Of a stretch of DNA of 64,000 bases, positions 53,536 to 61,194 are shown piece after piece. Location of the stretch: assembly GCF_000315425.1 (NCBI RefSeq), contig NZ_JH992924.1, forward strand, positions 1,008,971-1,072,970, written 5' to 3'. The translations under genes and the position numbers were made by a program. Numbering within the stretch: position 1 is the stretch's first letter; the number at the start of each line of letters is the position of its first letter. Under the pieces are notes generated by a model that saw only the letters and a program-made list of their open reading frames with translations, did not search any database and had not been told where the DNA came from. This DNA comes from Massilia timonae CCUG 45783. Its GTDB lineage: Bacteria > Pseudomonadota > Gammaproteobacteria > Burkholderiales > Burkholderiaceae_D.

Positions 53536-54474
53536 ATGAATCTCCACCAACTGCGCTTCGTGCGCGAGGCCGTACGCCAGAACTACAATCTGACCGATGC
53601 CGCCAAGGCATTGTTCACCTCCCAGCCCGGAGTCTCGAAAGCCATCATCGAGCTGGAAGAAGAGCTGGGCGTCGACATCTTCACCCGTCACGGCAAGCGC
53701 ATCCGCGGCCTGACCGAGCCGGGGCGGCTGGTGCTGCAATCGGTCGAGCTGATCATGCAGGAGATCGACAGCCTGAAACGCATCGGCAAGGAGTACGCCG
53801 CCCACGACAGCGGCAGCTTCACCATCGCCACCACCCATACCCAGGCGCGCTACATGCTGCCGAAGGTGGTGCAGGGCTTCATGCAGAAGTATCCGAAGGT
53901 GCGCCTGTCGCTGCTGCAGGGCAATCCGAAGCAGATCGCCGACATGGTCAAGAACGACCAGGCCGACCTGGCCATCGCCACCGAATCGATCACCGCCGTC
54001 GAAGGCCTGATCACCTTGCCTGCTTACCAGTGGGAGCACGTGGTGGTGGCGCCGCCGGACCATCCGCTGTTCAAGTCGCGCGCCATTTCGCTCGAAGAAA
54101 TCGCCAGCTACCCCGTGATCACGTATGATGCCGCCTTCGCCGGCCGCAGCAAGATCGACCACGCCTTCGGCTTGCGCAACCTGAAGCCGGATGTGCTGCT
54201 GGAAGCGATCGACGCCGACGTGATCAAGACCTATGTCGAGCTGGGCATGGGCGTCGGCATCATCGCCGGCATGGCCTTCGACCCCGAGCGCGACCGCAAC
54301 CTGCGCGCGCTGCCGGTCGGCCACCTGTTCGGCATGAACACCTCGCGCGTGGCGATCAAGCAGGGCGCCTACCTGCGCAGCTATATCTATACCTTCATCG
54401 AGCTCTTGACGCCGACGCTCAACCGCAAGATGGTCGAGTCGGCGATGCGCGGTGGGGAAAACTACGAACTGTGA
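53536..54474 (+). CDS. cysB: LysR-type regulator of sulfur assimilation CysB
   Basis: A 312-residue LysR protein: MNLHQLRFVREAVRQNYNLT and LFTSQPGVSKAIIELEEELG form the helix-turn-helix, and TTHTQARYMLPKVVQGFMQKYP opens the inducer-binding domain, matching CysB/Cbl proteins closely. CysB activates cys genes when N-acetylserine signals sulfur shortage. It is divergent from the cysI operon and followed by a methyltransferase gene after 10 bases. Confidence 0.93.
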   Translation: MNLHQLRFVREAVRQNYNLTDAAKALFTSQPGVSKAIIELEEELGVDIFTRHGKRIRGLTEPGRLVLQSVELIMQEIDSLKRIGKEYAAHDSGSFTIATTHTQARYMLPKVVQGFMQKYPKVRLSLLQGNPKQIADMVKNDQADLAIATESITAVEGLITLPAYQWEHVVVAPPDHPLFKSRAISLEEIASYPVITYDAAFAGRSKIDHAFGLRNLKPDVLLEAIDADVIKTYVELGMGVGIIAGMAFDPERDRNLRALPVGHLFGMNTSRVAIKQGAYLRSYIYTFIELLTPTLNRKMVESAMRGGENYEL

Positions 54475-54484
54475 TGGAATGACG

Positions 54485-55165
54485 ATGGACAATAATTGTG
54501 CCGTAAACCCGGTGATTGCCTACTACGACGGCATTGCCGCCCACTACGACAACGCTAGCGCCGACTATTCGGAAGAGCAGCTGGAAGACCTGGACGAGGC
54601 GCGCGAGCAGCTCGCCACCCTGCTGGCCGGCCACCGCATCCTGGAGCTCGGTTGCGGCACCGGCGCCTGGACCGAGGTGCTGGCCGAGAGCGCGGATTTC
54701 GTCCTGGCGACCGACGCCAGCGCAGCCATGCTCGACCTGGCGCGCATGCACGGTGAAGACCTGGACAATGTCGACTACCGCCTGGTCGACGCGCTGGCGC
54801 TGCCGGATGATCTCGGCAGCGGCGACGACAAGTTCACGGCCGTGTTCATGGCCGGCCTGTGGTCGCGCCTGACGCGCGACCAGCAGGAAGCGCTGCTGCT
54901 GTCGCTCAAGAAGCGCCTGGGCAAGGACGTGCTGCTGGTGGTTTTCGACGACGCCTATGTCGAAACCGAGAGCGCCACCATCGCCCGCACCGACCTGCAG
55001 GGCAATACGCACGAATTCCAGCTCGACGCCGACGGCAACCGTCACGAGCTGGTCAAGAACTACCCGACCGACAGCTATCTGCGCAAGCGCCTGGACAAGG
55101 TCGGCCGCGAGATCAAGATCGCGCGCTGGGAGTTCTATTGGGTGCTGACCTGCCGGTTGAAGTGA
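54485..55165 (+). CDS. Class I SAM-dependent methyltransferase
   Basis: A 226-residue methyltransferase with motif I ILELGCGTGAWTEVLAE (residues about 52-68), VLATDASAAMLDLAR, and the post-I region. It begins VIAYYDGIAAHYDNASADYSEEQ, as in ubiquinone/methyltransf_11-type enzymes. The substrate is unknown. An ATG at 54479 is a possible alternative start; GGAA precedes 54485. It is between cysB and yaiI and its stop overlaps the yaiI start, so it is in the cysB transcript. Confidence 0.88.
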   Translation: MDNNCAVNPVIAYYDGIAAHYDNASADYSEEQLEDLDEAREQLATLLAGHRILELGCGTGAWTEVLAESADFVLATDASAAMLDLARMHGEDLDNVDYRLVDALALPDDLGSGDDKFTAVFMAGLWSRLTRDQQEALLLSLKKRLGKDVLLVVFDDAYVETESATIARTDLQGNTHEFQLDADGNRHELVKNYPTDSYLRKRLDKVGREIKIARWEFYWVLTCRLK

Positions 55166-55665
55166 TGGATCAGGAAGCACCGCAGGACCTGCACATCTGG
55201 GTCGACGCCGACGCCTGTCCGGGCGTCGTCAAGGACATCCTGTTCCGGGTGGCCGAGCGCCTGCAGCTGAACGTCACGCTGGTGGCGAACCAGCTGATCC
55301 GGGTGCCGGGCTCGCGCTTCATCCGCGCGCTGCAGGTGCCGGCCGGGCCCGACGTGGCCGATGCCGAGATCGTCGCGCGGGTGAGCGCCGGCGACATCGT
55401 CGTGACCGGCGACATTCCGCTGGCGGCGCTGGTGCTGGACAAGGGCGGCCTGCCACTCAATCCGCGCGGCGAGTGGTACACCAAGGACACGATCGCCCAG
55501 CAATTGACGATGCGCGCCTTCATGGAAGAGTTGCGCGGGAGCGGCGTCGACACCGGCGGGCCGGCCGCCTTCAGCCAGGCCGACCGCCAGAACTTTGCGA
55601 ATGCACTCGACCGCCAGCTGGCGCGGTCCAGGTCGCGCGCGCCGGATCGCCGGACCGGCGCCTAG
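55165..55665 (+). CDS. YaiI/YqxD family protein (DUF188)
   Basis: A 166-residue protein with the DUF188 signature LHIWVDADACPGVVKDILFRVAERLQL (first part residues 9-27), DIVVTGDIPLAALVLDKGG and LNPRGEWYTKDTIAQQL. The conserved Asp residues suggest a PIN-like nuclease fold; the role is not known. The start at 55165 overlaps the methyltransferase stop (TGATG). Confidence 0.9.
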   Translation: MDQEAPQDLHIWVDADACPGVVKDILFRVAERLQLNVTLVANQLIRVPGSRFIRALQVPAGPDVADAEIVARVSAGDIVVTGDIPLAALVLDKGGLPLNPRGEWYTKDTIAQQLTMRAFMEELRGSGVDTGGPAAFSQADRQNFANALDRQLARSRSRAPDRRTGA

Positions 55666-55712
55666 CGTCGAACGGCAACATATATTGACCCGCGCACGAT
55701 GCTGTTATTCTG

Positions 55713-55740
55713 TTGATAACAATGTTGTACTTGTTATAAT
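55713..55740 (+). promoter_or_regulatory. Strong sigma-70 promoter of the FeeM-like gene
   Basis: TTGATA (55713-55718) and a perfect TATAAT (55735-55740) are 16 bases apart, followed by a leader of about 177 bases before the ATG at 55924. Confidence 0.8.
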
Positions 55741-55809
55741 TAGGCAAGGGTGCACGCTCCATTCCGGAGTGGGGCAGGATGCGCGATGGTCGGGCCGCCA
55801 CGCGTAACA

Positions 55810-55844
55810 GTTCACGCCCATGTCAACCGGACGCAAGCGTGAAC
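55810..55844 (+). repeat. Inverted repeat in the leader of the FeeM-like gene
   Basis: GTTCACGC (55810-55817) and GCGTGAAC (55837-55844) are perfect 8-base arms around 19 bases. A smaller CTCC/GGAG hairpin lies near 55760. Together they suggest a folded leader RNA or a protein-binding dyad. Confidence 0.5.
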
Positions 55845-55923
55845 GTTGAGAGCTTGCCATGCACGCCAACGTCACACGCACTCGCCGCATCGAACCACTG
55901 TCAGCATTCCCGAAGGGGACCGC

Positions 55924-56637
55924 ATGACGCGCACCCGCTACGGACTGCGTTCGCCCGACAGCCCCGATGGCCGCAGCGGCGCCAGCCTGCTGATCGAGCG
56001 CATGTACGCCTGGCGCGGCTACCAGGCGGCAAGGCTCGACGCCGATGACCCGTACCGCATCACCCTGACCGCGTCCGACCGGGACGAGGTGGTGGGCACC
56101 CTGACCATCGGGATCGATGCCGGCCACGGGCTGATGGCCGACCATATGTACAAGCAGGAACTGGATGGTTTCCGGCGCGACGGCGCGCGCCTGGCCGAGG
56201 TCACCAAGCTGGCGTTCGACCATTCGGTCCAGTCCAAGCATGCGCTGGCCAGCGTGTTCCACCTGGCCTTCATCTACGCCCGCGAGATGCACGGCTGCAC
56301 CGACGCCGTCATCGAAGTCAATCCGCGCCATCGCCGCTTCTACCAGCGCATGCTCGGTTTTCGCCAGGTGGGGGACCTCAGGACGAACCCACGCGTCAAC
56401 GCGCCTTCCTACCTGCTGCACGTCAGCCTGGCCTATGTGGCAGAGCAGGTCGAGGCGGTGGGCGGCGCGTTCAAGCGCGGCATCGACACCGGCGAGCGTT
56501 CCTTCTATCCCTATTTCTTCTCGCCCGAAGAGGAGCGGGGCATCGCGGCGCGGCTGCTGCGGACCGAGGCCGTCGACACCGGTCCGAGCCAGGACGTGGC
56601 CAGCCGGTGGGCTCAGGAAAAGAGCCTGGGATCGTAG
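55924..56637 (+). CDS. FeeM-like N-acyl amino acid synthase (GNAT-related)
   Basis: A 237-residue protein starting MTRTRYGLRSPDSPDG with GAAGGGGA upstream. It has the pattern of FeeM/autoinducer-synthase-like acyltransferases: YRITLTASDRDEVVGTLTIG, DGARLAEVTKLAFDHS, VIEVNPRHRRFYQRMLGFRQ. FeeM makes long-chain N-acyl tyrosines from acyl-ACP. The amino acid used here is unknown. It has a strong promoter and long leader, stands alone, and overlaps the 3' end of the convergent RES toxin gene by 25 bases. The C-terminal 50 residues beyond the core fold (SFYPYFFSPEEERGIAARLL) are not recognised. Confidence 0.78.
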   Translation: MTRTRYGLRSPDSPDGRSGASLLIERMYAWRGYQAARLDADDPYRITLTASDRDEVVGTLTIGIDAGHGLMADHMYKQELDGFRRDGARLAEVTKLAFDHSVQSKHALASVFHLAFIYAREMHGCTDAVIEVNPRHRRFYQRMLGFRQVGDLRTNPRVNAPSYLLHVSLAYVAEQVEAVGGAFKRGIDTGERSFYPYFFSPEEERGIAARLLRTEAVDTGPSQDVASRWAQEKSLGS

Positions 56638-57086
56638 TGCCAGCGCTTGAGCGTGGTGGCGCCGATTGCGGCGGCGCCGTCATGGCGGGGATTGATCAGG
56701 ACATTGTATTCGTCGGGCACGATCACGGACGGGACCAGCAGCAGGGCCGTTTCGCGCCCCATGACCCAAGCGTCGCCGACGGTCCTGGAGGTGAGCCCGG
56801 CCGGAATCGCATCCCATCCCGCAGGCGGTGGATCGAGCACCCTGCGCGCAGCCCATAGCGCAGCGGGAATGTCGATCCTGACCAGGTAGCGGTTGTACGG
56901 CAGGCCTTCGCCGCTGAAATAGTGCACCGTTTCGAGCGTGGCGAGGGCGATGCTGCTGGCGCAATAGACGACGGGTGTACCCTTGCTGTTCCATCGTCCT
57001 CCCGTCGTCCTGGCGCCGATGCCTTGCATATCGTGGGCGTTGTAGTCAGGCGTTTCGCTGGCGATCCGCCAGGCCGTGACGGTCAC
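56613..57086 (-). CDS. RES-domain toxin
   Basis: A 157-residue RES-family protein: GGRWNSKGTPVVYCASSIA with Arg31, ATLETVHYF with Glu52, and LVPSVIVPDEYNVLINPRH with Ser120 are the Arg-Glu-Ser residues that name the family. RES toxins degrade or phosphorolyse NAD+ (as MbcT does). Its start overlaps the antitoxin stop by ATGA. Its 3' end overlaps the tail of the FeeM-like gene on the other strand. Confidence 0.9.
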   Translation of the reverse strand: MTVTAWRIASETPDYNAHDMQGIGARTTGGRWNSKGTPVVYCASSIALATLETVHYFSGEGLPYNRYLVRIDIPAALWAARRVLDPPPAGWDAIPAGLTSRTVGDAWVMGRETALLLVPSVIVPDEYNVLINPRHDGAAAIGATTLKRWHYDPRLFS

Positions 57087-57640
57087 GCGTAGACCCCGCT
57101 TTGCGTCCGCGCGAGCAGTTCGGCCACCAGGCGCTGGCCCTCGATGGTGTCCATATAGCTGGCCGGCGTCGCGCCAGCCAGCGCCGGAACCGGACTGGCG
57201 AGCCAGCCGGCCACCCAGCGCGCCGCATCGAAGCCATCCGGATCGCCCGATTGCTGCACCATGGTCTGCACCATGCCGATCAACATGCCCACCCCGAGCA
57301 CGCGCTCCGACTCGTCCCTGGACAGGGGCGTGGCGTTTCTTTCCTTGCGATTGATCGTGGCCCGTGACAGGCCGAGGCTCGCGAGCAGGTTTTCCTTGCT
57401 GATGCCCATCTGCATGGAGAGCTCGCCGATGCTGGAGGCGGGAACACCTTCGCGGATGAGCGCGATCCTGGCCTGCGGGTCGACGTGGTAGAGCTGGCTT
57501 GCCTCGGCGACGAAGTGAGTGGATTCGCCAGTCGCGGCAGCGGCGAAATGGGGAGCATCGGCCCGGCCGGATGTCGCGCCGCCGGGGCTGGGCTTCCCGC
57601 CGCGCGCTGCGCTTGCTTTTGTCTTTGGTGACCTGGACAT
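57083..57640 (-). CDS. Xre/MbcA/ParS-type antitoxin
   Basis: A 185-residue protein with a DUF2384-type toxin-binding C-terminus (FDAARWVAGWLASPVPALAG, ASYMDTIEGQRLVAELL) and an Xre-like N-terminal DNA-binding part (IREGVPASSIGELSMQMGIS, ENLLASLGLSRATINRK). The first 45 residues are a disordered Ser/Ala/Gly/Lys-rich extension that many members lack. AAAGGAG precedes the ATG by 7 bases. It should block the RES toxin and repress the pair. Confidence 0.9.
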   Translation of the reverse strand: MSRSPKTKASAARGGKPSPGGATSGRADAPHFAAAATGESTHFVAEASQLYHVDPQARIALIREGVPASSIGELSMQMGISKENLLASLGLSRATINRKERNATPLSRDESERVLGVGMLIGMVQTMVQQSGDPDGFDAARWVAGWLASPVPALAGATPASYMDTIEGQRLVAELLARTQSGVYA

Positions 57641-57681
57641 GATCGTCTCCTTTGATCCTTCACTCTAGTTCAGATGAGGCA

Positions 57682-57707
57682 AACGATCGTTGGAATGTGG
57701 TCGACCA
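57682..57707. promoter_or_regulatory. Palindromes upstream of the RES/Xre operon
   Basis: AACGATCGTT (57682-57691) and TGGTCGACCA (57698-57707) are perfect 10-base palindromes, 16 bases apart start to start. They are 40-65 bases before the antitoxin start and are plausible operator sites. Confidence 0.45.
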
Positions 57708-57763
57708 TTGATCGGTCACAAACGATGACCAAGGCGGCTGCAGAGATAGTTGAGGGCGCCATG

Positions 57764-57786
57764 AAAAACGCCGGCATGGCCGGCGT
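57764..57786 (-). terminator. Rho-independent terminator of the porin gene
   Basis: On the minus strand ACGCCGGC pairs with GCCGGCGT (57768-57786) around a 3-base loop and is followed by a run of T residues (57764-57768 on the plus strand are A). Confidence 0.75.
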
Positions 57787-57861
57787 CAGGCGTCCCGCGG
57801 ACGCGGGAACAAAGTGGAGACCTCGCACGCCGCCCGCAGGCGACGTGCGTGGCCCTGCGTA

Positions 57862-58890
57862 TCAGAACGAGTGACGCAGGCCGACGGTGAACACCGACGG
57901 ATCGGCGCCCAGCGCGGTGGCTGGCGGGGTCACGTTGTTCGACGAGGCGTTGATGCCGAACACGCCGCGGCTGTTGTTGCGCAGCTGGGCGTAGGTGGTA
58001 TAAATGTTGGTGCGCTTCGACAGCGAGTAGGTGTACGACACCGACACGGTGTTGCCCTTGGCGTCGGTGTTGTCCAGCTTCTGTTGCTGGAAGTTCAGGA
58101 AGAACTTGTTCGCGCCGACGGCGTACGAAGCGCCGATGTTGGCGTTGGTGTATTCAGGGTTGACAGCGTTGCCGGCGCCTTCCAGCTCGGCCTTCATCCA
58201 GTTGCCCTTGATTTCGAACGCGCCGAAGTTGTAGCCGGCGCCGAACGCCATTTCCTTGTCGTCGCCTTCGGTCAGGCGCTCGATGGTGTGGTAGCCGGCG
58301 CCCAGGTACAGGCCGCCGTTCTTGTATTCCAGCGATGCGCCCAGCAGGTCGCCCGATGGGTCGACGGTCGTTTCGCCGGTCGAGTAGGCGGCGTTGACGA
58401 CGAAGCCCGACAGCGAGTTCGATTTGTAGTTGACCGAGTTCGCCAGGCGGCGGGTCAGGCGGCTGGTGCCGAAGGCCGACAGGTTCGAGCCGTACAGGCC
58501 CTGGCCGTTGATGTCCGATGCGGCGGCGACGGCGGCGATCGGCGAGTATTCGCGACCGACGGTCAGGGTGCCGAACTCGCCTTGCAGGCCGACCACGGCG
58601 CGGCGGCCGAAGGTCTGCGAGTCGGTGGCGCCGGTGTCGAGCGACACGCCGGCTTCGATGTTGAACAGGGCTTTCAGGCCATTGCCGAGATCTTCGGTAC
58701 CGCGGAAGCCCAGGCGGCTGCTCGACTGGTTGCCCGAGCTGACGGTGGTACGGCGGTCTTGGCCCGGCGCATCGGTGTCTTCCAGGGCGATGGCCGCGTC
58801 CATCACGCCGTAGATCTGGACGTTGGTCTGGGCTTGGGCGAACAGTGGCAGGGACGACAGCACAGCGGCGGCCAGGAACTTATACTTCAT
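57862..58890 (-). CDS. Gram-negative porin, Burkholderia/Neisseria type
   Basis: A 342-residue outer-membrane porin. Signal peptide YKFLAAAVLSSLPLFAQA, then QTNVQIYGVMDAAIALED, the L3-loop region, many amphipathic strands (LGFRGTEDLGNGLKALFNIE, SFSGFVVNAAYS-like SLSGFVVNAAYSTGETTV, KRTNIYTTYAQLRNNS), and a C-terminal VGLRHSF ending in Phe. It forms a trimeric 16-strand channel for small solutes. GGAGATC precedes the ATG. Confidence 0.95.
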   Translation of the reverse strand: MKYKFLAAAVLSSLPLFAQAQTNVQIYGVMDAAIALEDTDAPGQDRRTTVSSGNQSSSRLGFRGTEDLGNGLKALFNIEAGVSLDTGATDSQTFGRRAVVGLQGEFGTLTVGREYSPIAAVAAASDINGQGLYGSNLSAFGTSRLTRRLANSVNYKSNSLSGFVVNAAYSTGETTVDPSGDLLGASLEYKNGGLYLGAGYHTIERLTEGDDKEMAFGAGYNFGAFEIKGNWMKAELEGAGNAVNPEYTNANIGASYAVGANKFFLNFQQQKLDNTDAKGNTVSVSYTYSLSKRTNIYTTYAQLRNNSRGVFGINASSNNVTPPATALGADPSVFTVGLRHSF

Positions 58891-59051
58891 GAAGATCTCC
58901 AGTTTGGTTTCGACAAGATGTTGAGTTATTAATCAACTCAGATCGACAGCGATCTTATCGAGCCAATATGTCGAGTTCATGACATCCTGACTATGTTGTT
59001 TTTACGCAATAACCGAATAATATTCTTTACTTTCGGCATCCGTAGAACATG
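58891..59051. other. Porin leader and spacer
   Basis: Contains a TGAGTT (58922-58927) / AACTCA (58935-58940) inverted repeat in an AT-rich stretch upstream of the porin. No convincing promoter pair or gene was found. Confidence 0.35.
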
Positions 59052-60230
59052 TCAGACGACGTGTCCGCTCAGCGGCAGCACGATGTCGATGCGGGTGCCG
59101 GGCGGTTCGTCGCCGGCGATGGTGATGTCGCCGTGCATGGCCCAGACCCGCTCGCGCATGCCGACCAGGCCCAGCGACTGGGCCTTTTCCATGTCCTCGG
59201 CGCGGATGCCGCGGCCGTCGTCCTGGATCGTCACCAGCAGCTCGCCATTGGTGCGATACAGATTGAGCAGCACGTTCTGCGCCCCCGCATGGCGCGCGAT
59301 ATTGGTCAGCGCTTCTTGCACGATGCGAAACACGGCCGTACTGGCGGCGTCGTCCAGGCGCAGCTCGGCCTCGTCGGCCAGCAGCGTACAGGCGATGCCG
59401 TGGCGTTCGACGAACTCGTCGCGCAGGCCCTGCAGCGCGAAATACAGGCCGCCTTCGTCGAGCGCGCGCGGGCGCAGGTTGGTGGCGATGCGGCGCAGCG
59501 AGGTGATGGCGGTGAGCAGGTTGTTTTCCATGCCGGCGATCAGGCGCACGCTGGCGTCGGGCAGGTGGTCGACCCGCGTCAGCAGGGTCAGGTCCATGCG
59601 CAGCGAGGCCAGCAACTGGCCCAGGTCGTCGTGCAGTTCGCGCGCGATGTGGGTGCGTTCTTCTTCGCGGATGCTCTGCAGGGCCGATGAAAGCTGGCGC
59701 AGCTGGTCGTGCGAGCGCGCCAGCTTTTGCTGCACCAGGTGGCGCTCTGACACGTCGCGCAGGATCACCGTGAACACGAGGCGGCCTTCGTGCTCGATGC
59801 TCGAGATCGAGCCCTCGACGGGAAACAGCTGGCCGCCGGCGCGGATGCCGGTGACGGCGTAGTCGGTGGCGCGCCGGCCGGCACGGCCGCTGCCGGCCGG
59901 GAAATAGTCGAATGGGGTATGCGCCTCCGGCGTGGGCTGCTGGATGAAACGCGACAGCCGGGCGCCCTGCATCGCGCTCACGCTCGAATTGAACATCTGC
60001 GCCGCGGCCGGGTTGGCCAGCAGGATGGTGGTGTCCTCGTCGACCGACAGGATGGCGTCGCTGGCGCTGTGGACGATGCGGCGGCCGTCGAAGCTGCGCG
60101 CGCCGCGCTGCGGACTGCGGGCCCGGCGCAGGGCGGCCGCCATATTGCCGGCGCAATAGCCGCCCAGGAAGCCGGCCACCAGCACGGCCGGACCGGTGCG
60201 GCGACTGCGTGTCCTGCGCTGAGGTCTCAT
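59052..60230 (-). CDS. PAS-containing sensor histidine kinase, HisKA_3 type, orphan
   Basis: A 392-residue kinase with one N-terminal transmembrane segment (VLVAGFLGGYCAGNMAAAL, residues 16-34), a PAS domain (52-165), a phosphotransfer motif with His200 (RTHIARELHDDLGQLLASL), and an HATPase domain (FRIVQEALTNIARHA, QDDGRGI, GLVGMRERV). NarX/DegS-type kinases normally partner NarL-type regulators, but none is adjacent: the neighbour at 60344 is a LytTR regulator with its own LytS-type kinase. The partner must be elsewhere. Confidence 0.9.
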   Translation of the reverse strand: MRPQRRTRSRRTGPAVLVAGFLGGYCAGNMAAALRRARSPQRGARSFDGRRIVHSASDAILSVDEDTTILLANPAAAQMFNSSVSAMQGARLSRFIQQPTPEAHTPFDYFPAGSGRAGRRATDYAVTGIRAGGQLFPVEGSISSIEHEGRLVFTVILRDVSERHLVQQKLARSHDQLRQLSSALQSIREEERTHIARELHDDLGQLLASLRMDLTLLTRVDHLPDASVRLIAGMENNLLTAITSLRRIATNLRPRALDEGGLYFALQGLRDEFVERHGIACTLLADEAELRLDDAASTAVFRIVQEALTNIARHAGAQNVLLNLYRTNGELLVTIQDDGRGIRAEDMEKAQSLGLVGMRERVWAMHGDITIAGDEPPGTRIDIVLPLSGHVV

Positions 60231-60343
60231 GCGGGAAAGATAGTTAGAGAAGACGGCCGCGGACGCGGGCCGGGATCTCTACATTACGCGCAAGAGCGGG
60301 GCGGGGCGTTGAGGGCAGACAAGGCGCCGGCGCGCCTCGGCGA

Positions 60344-61111
60344 TCACATCTGCTTGAACAGGTGCAGGAAGCTGCGGCTGACCTCGAGCTTTTCCGGGCG
60401 GCCCTTGACCAGCACGAGGTGACGGCCGCGGATGTCGCGCGTCACGCCCTCGATCGCGTTCACGTTGACGAGCGTTGCGCGGTGGATCTGCCAGAACAGC
60501 GAAGGGTCGAGCTCTTCGGCCAGGTCGCGCACCGGCTTGCGGATCAGCGCCTCGAAGCTGCTCGTCTGCACGGCCGTGTATTTCTCGTCCGAACGGAAGA
60601 ACAGGATGTCCTCGACCGGGATCATGCGCAAGTCCTGGCCGATGCTGGCCTGGATCCATTGCAGGTGCTTTTGCTTCGGCGCGGCGATCTTCTCGGCCAG
60701 CTGGCTCAGCATGGCCGACACGCTGTCGTTGACGCTGCCTGCGGCCTGCGGTTTTTCCAGGCGTTCCTTGAGGCGGTCGACCGTGATCTTCAGGCGATCC
60801 GGCTCGGTCGGCTTGAGCACGTAGTCGATCGCGCCGCGCTCGAAGGCTTCCACCGCGTACTGGTCGTAGGCGGTGACGAACACGATCTGGCTGGCGTCGC
60901 CGATCTCGCGCGCCGCTTCCATGCCGGTCTTGCCCGGCATGCGGATGTCGAGGAAGGTCAGGTCGGGCCTCAGTTCGCCGACCAGCTGCACGGCTTCTTC
61001 GCCATTCTTCGCTTCGCCGACGATCTGCAGTTCGGGCCAGGCTTCCTGCAGGCGCATGCGCAGCTGGTCGCGCATCAGTCTTTCGTCATCGGCAATAATC
61101 GCGGTAGGCAT
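60344..61111 (-). CDS. LytTR-family response regulator
   Basis: A 255-residue regulator: receiver domain with Asp8-Asp9 and phospho-acceptor Asp55 (LTFLDIRMPG), then a linker (KPQAAGSVNDSVSAML) and a C-terminal LytTR DNA-binding domain (RMIPVEDILFFRSDEKYTAV, LIRKPVRDLAEEL, FWQIHRATLVNVNAIEG). I chose start 61111 (MPTAIIADDE) because a GAGAAGAGA sequence lies upstream; an in-frame ATG at 61141 has none. The cognate kinase gene is 83 bases upstream. Confidence 0.93.
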   Translation of the reverse strand: MPTAIIADDERLMRDQLRMRLQEAWPELQIVGEAKNGEEAVQLVGELRPDLTFLDIRMPGKTGMEAAREIGDASQIVFVTAYDQYAVEAFERGAIDYVLKPTEPDRLKITVDRLKERLEKPQAAGSVNDSVSAMLSQLAEKIAAPKQKHLQWIQASIGQDLRMIPVEDILFFRSDEKYTAVQTSSFEALIRKPVRDLAEELDPSLFWQIHRATLVNVNAIEGVTRDIRGRHLVLVKGRPEKLEVSRSFLHLFKQM

Positions 61112-61194
61112 GGTGGGTCTCTTCTCAGGTTTATTATGCAATGATTATTCAATGAAGCCGGGCGTCAGGCAAGCCGGGTGGCCGACTGGCGGTT

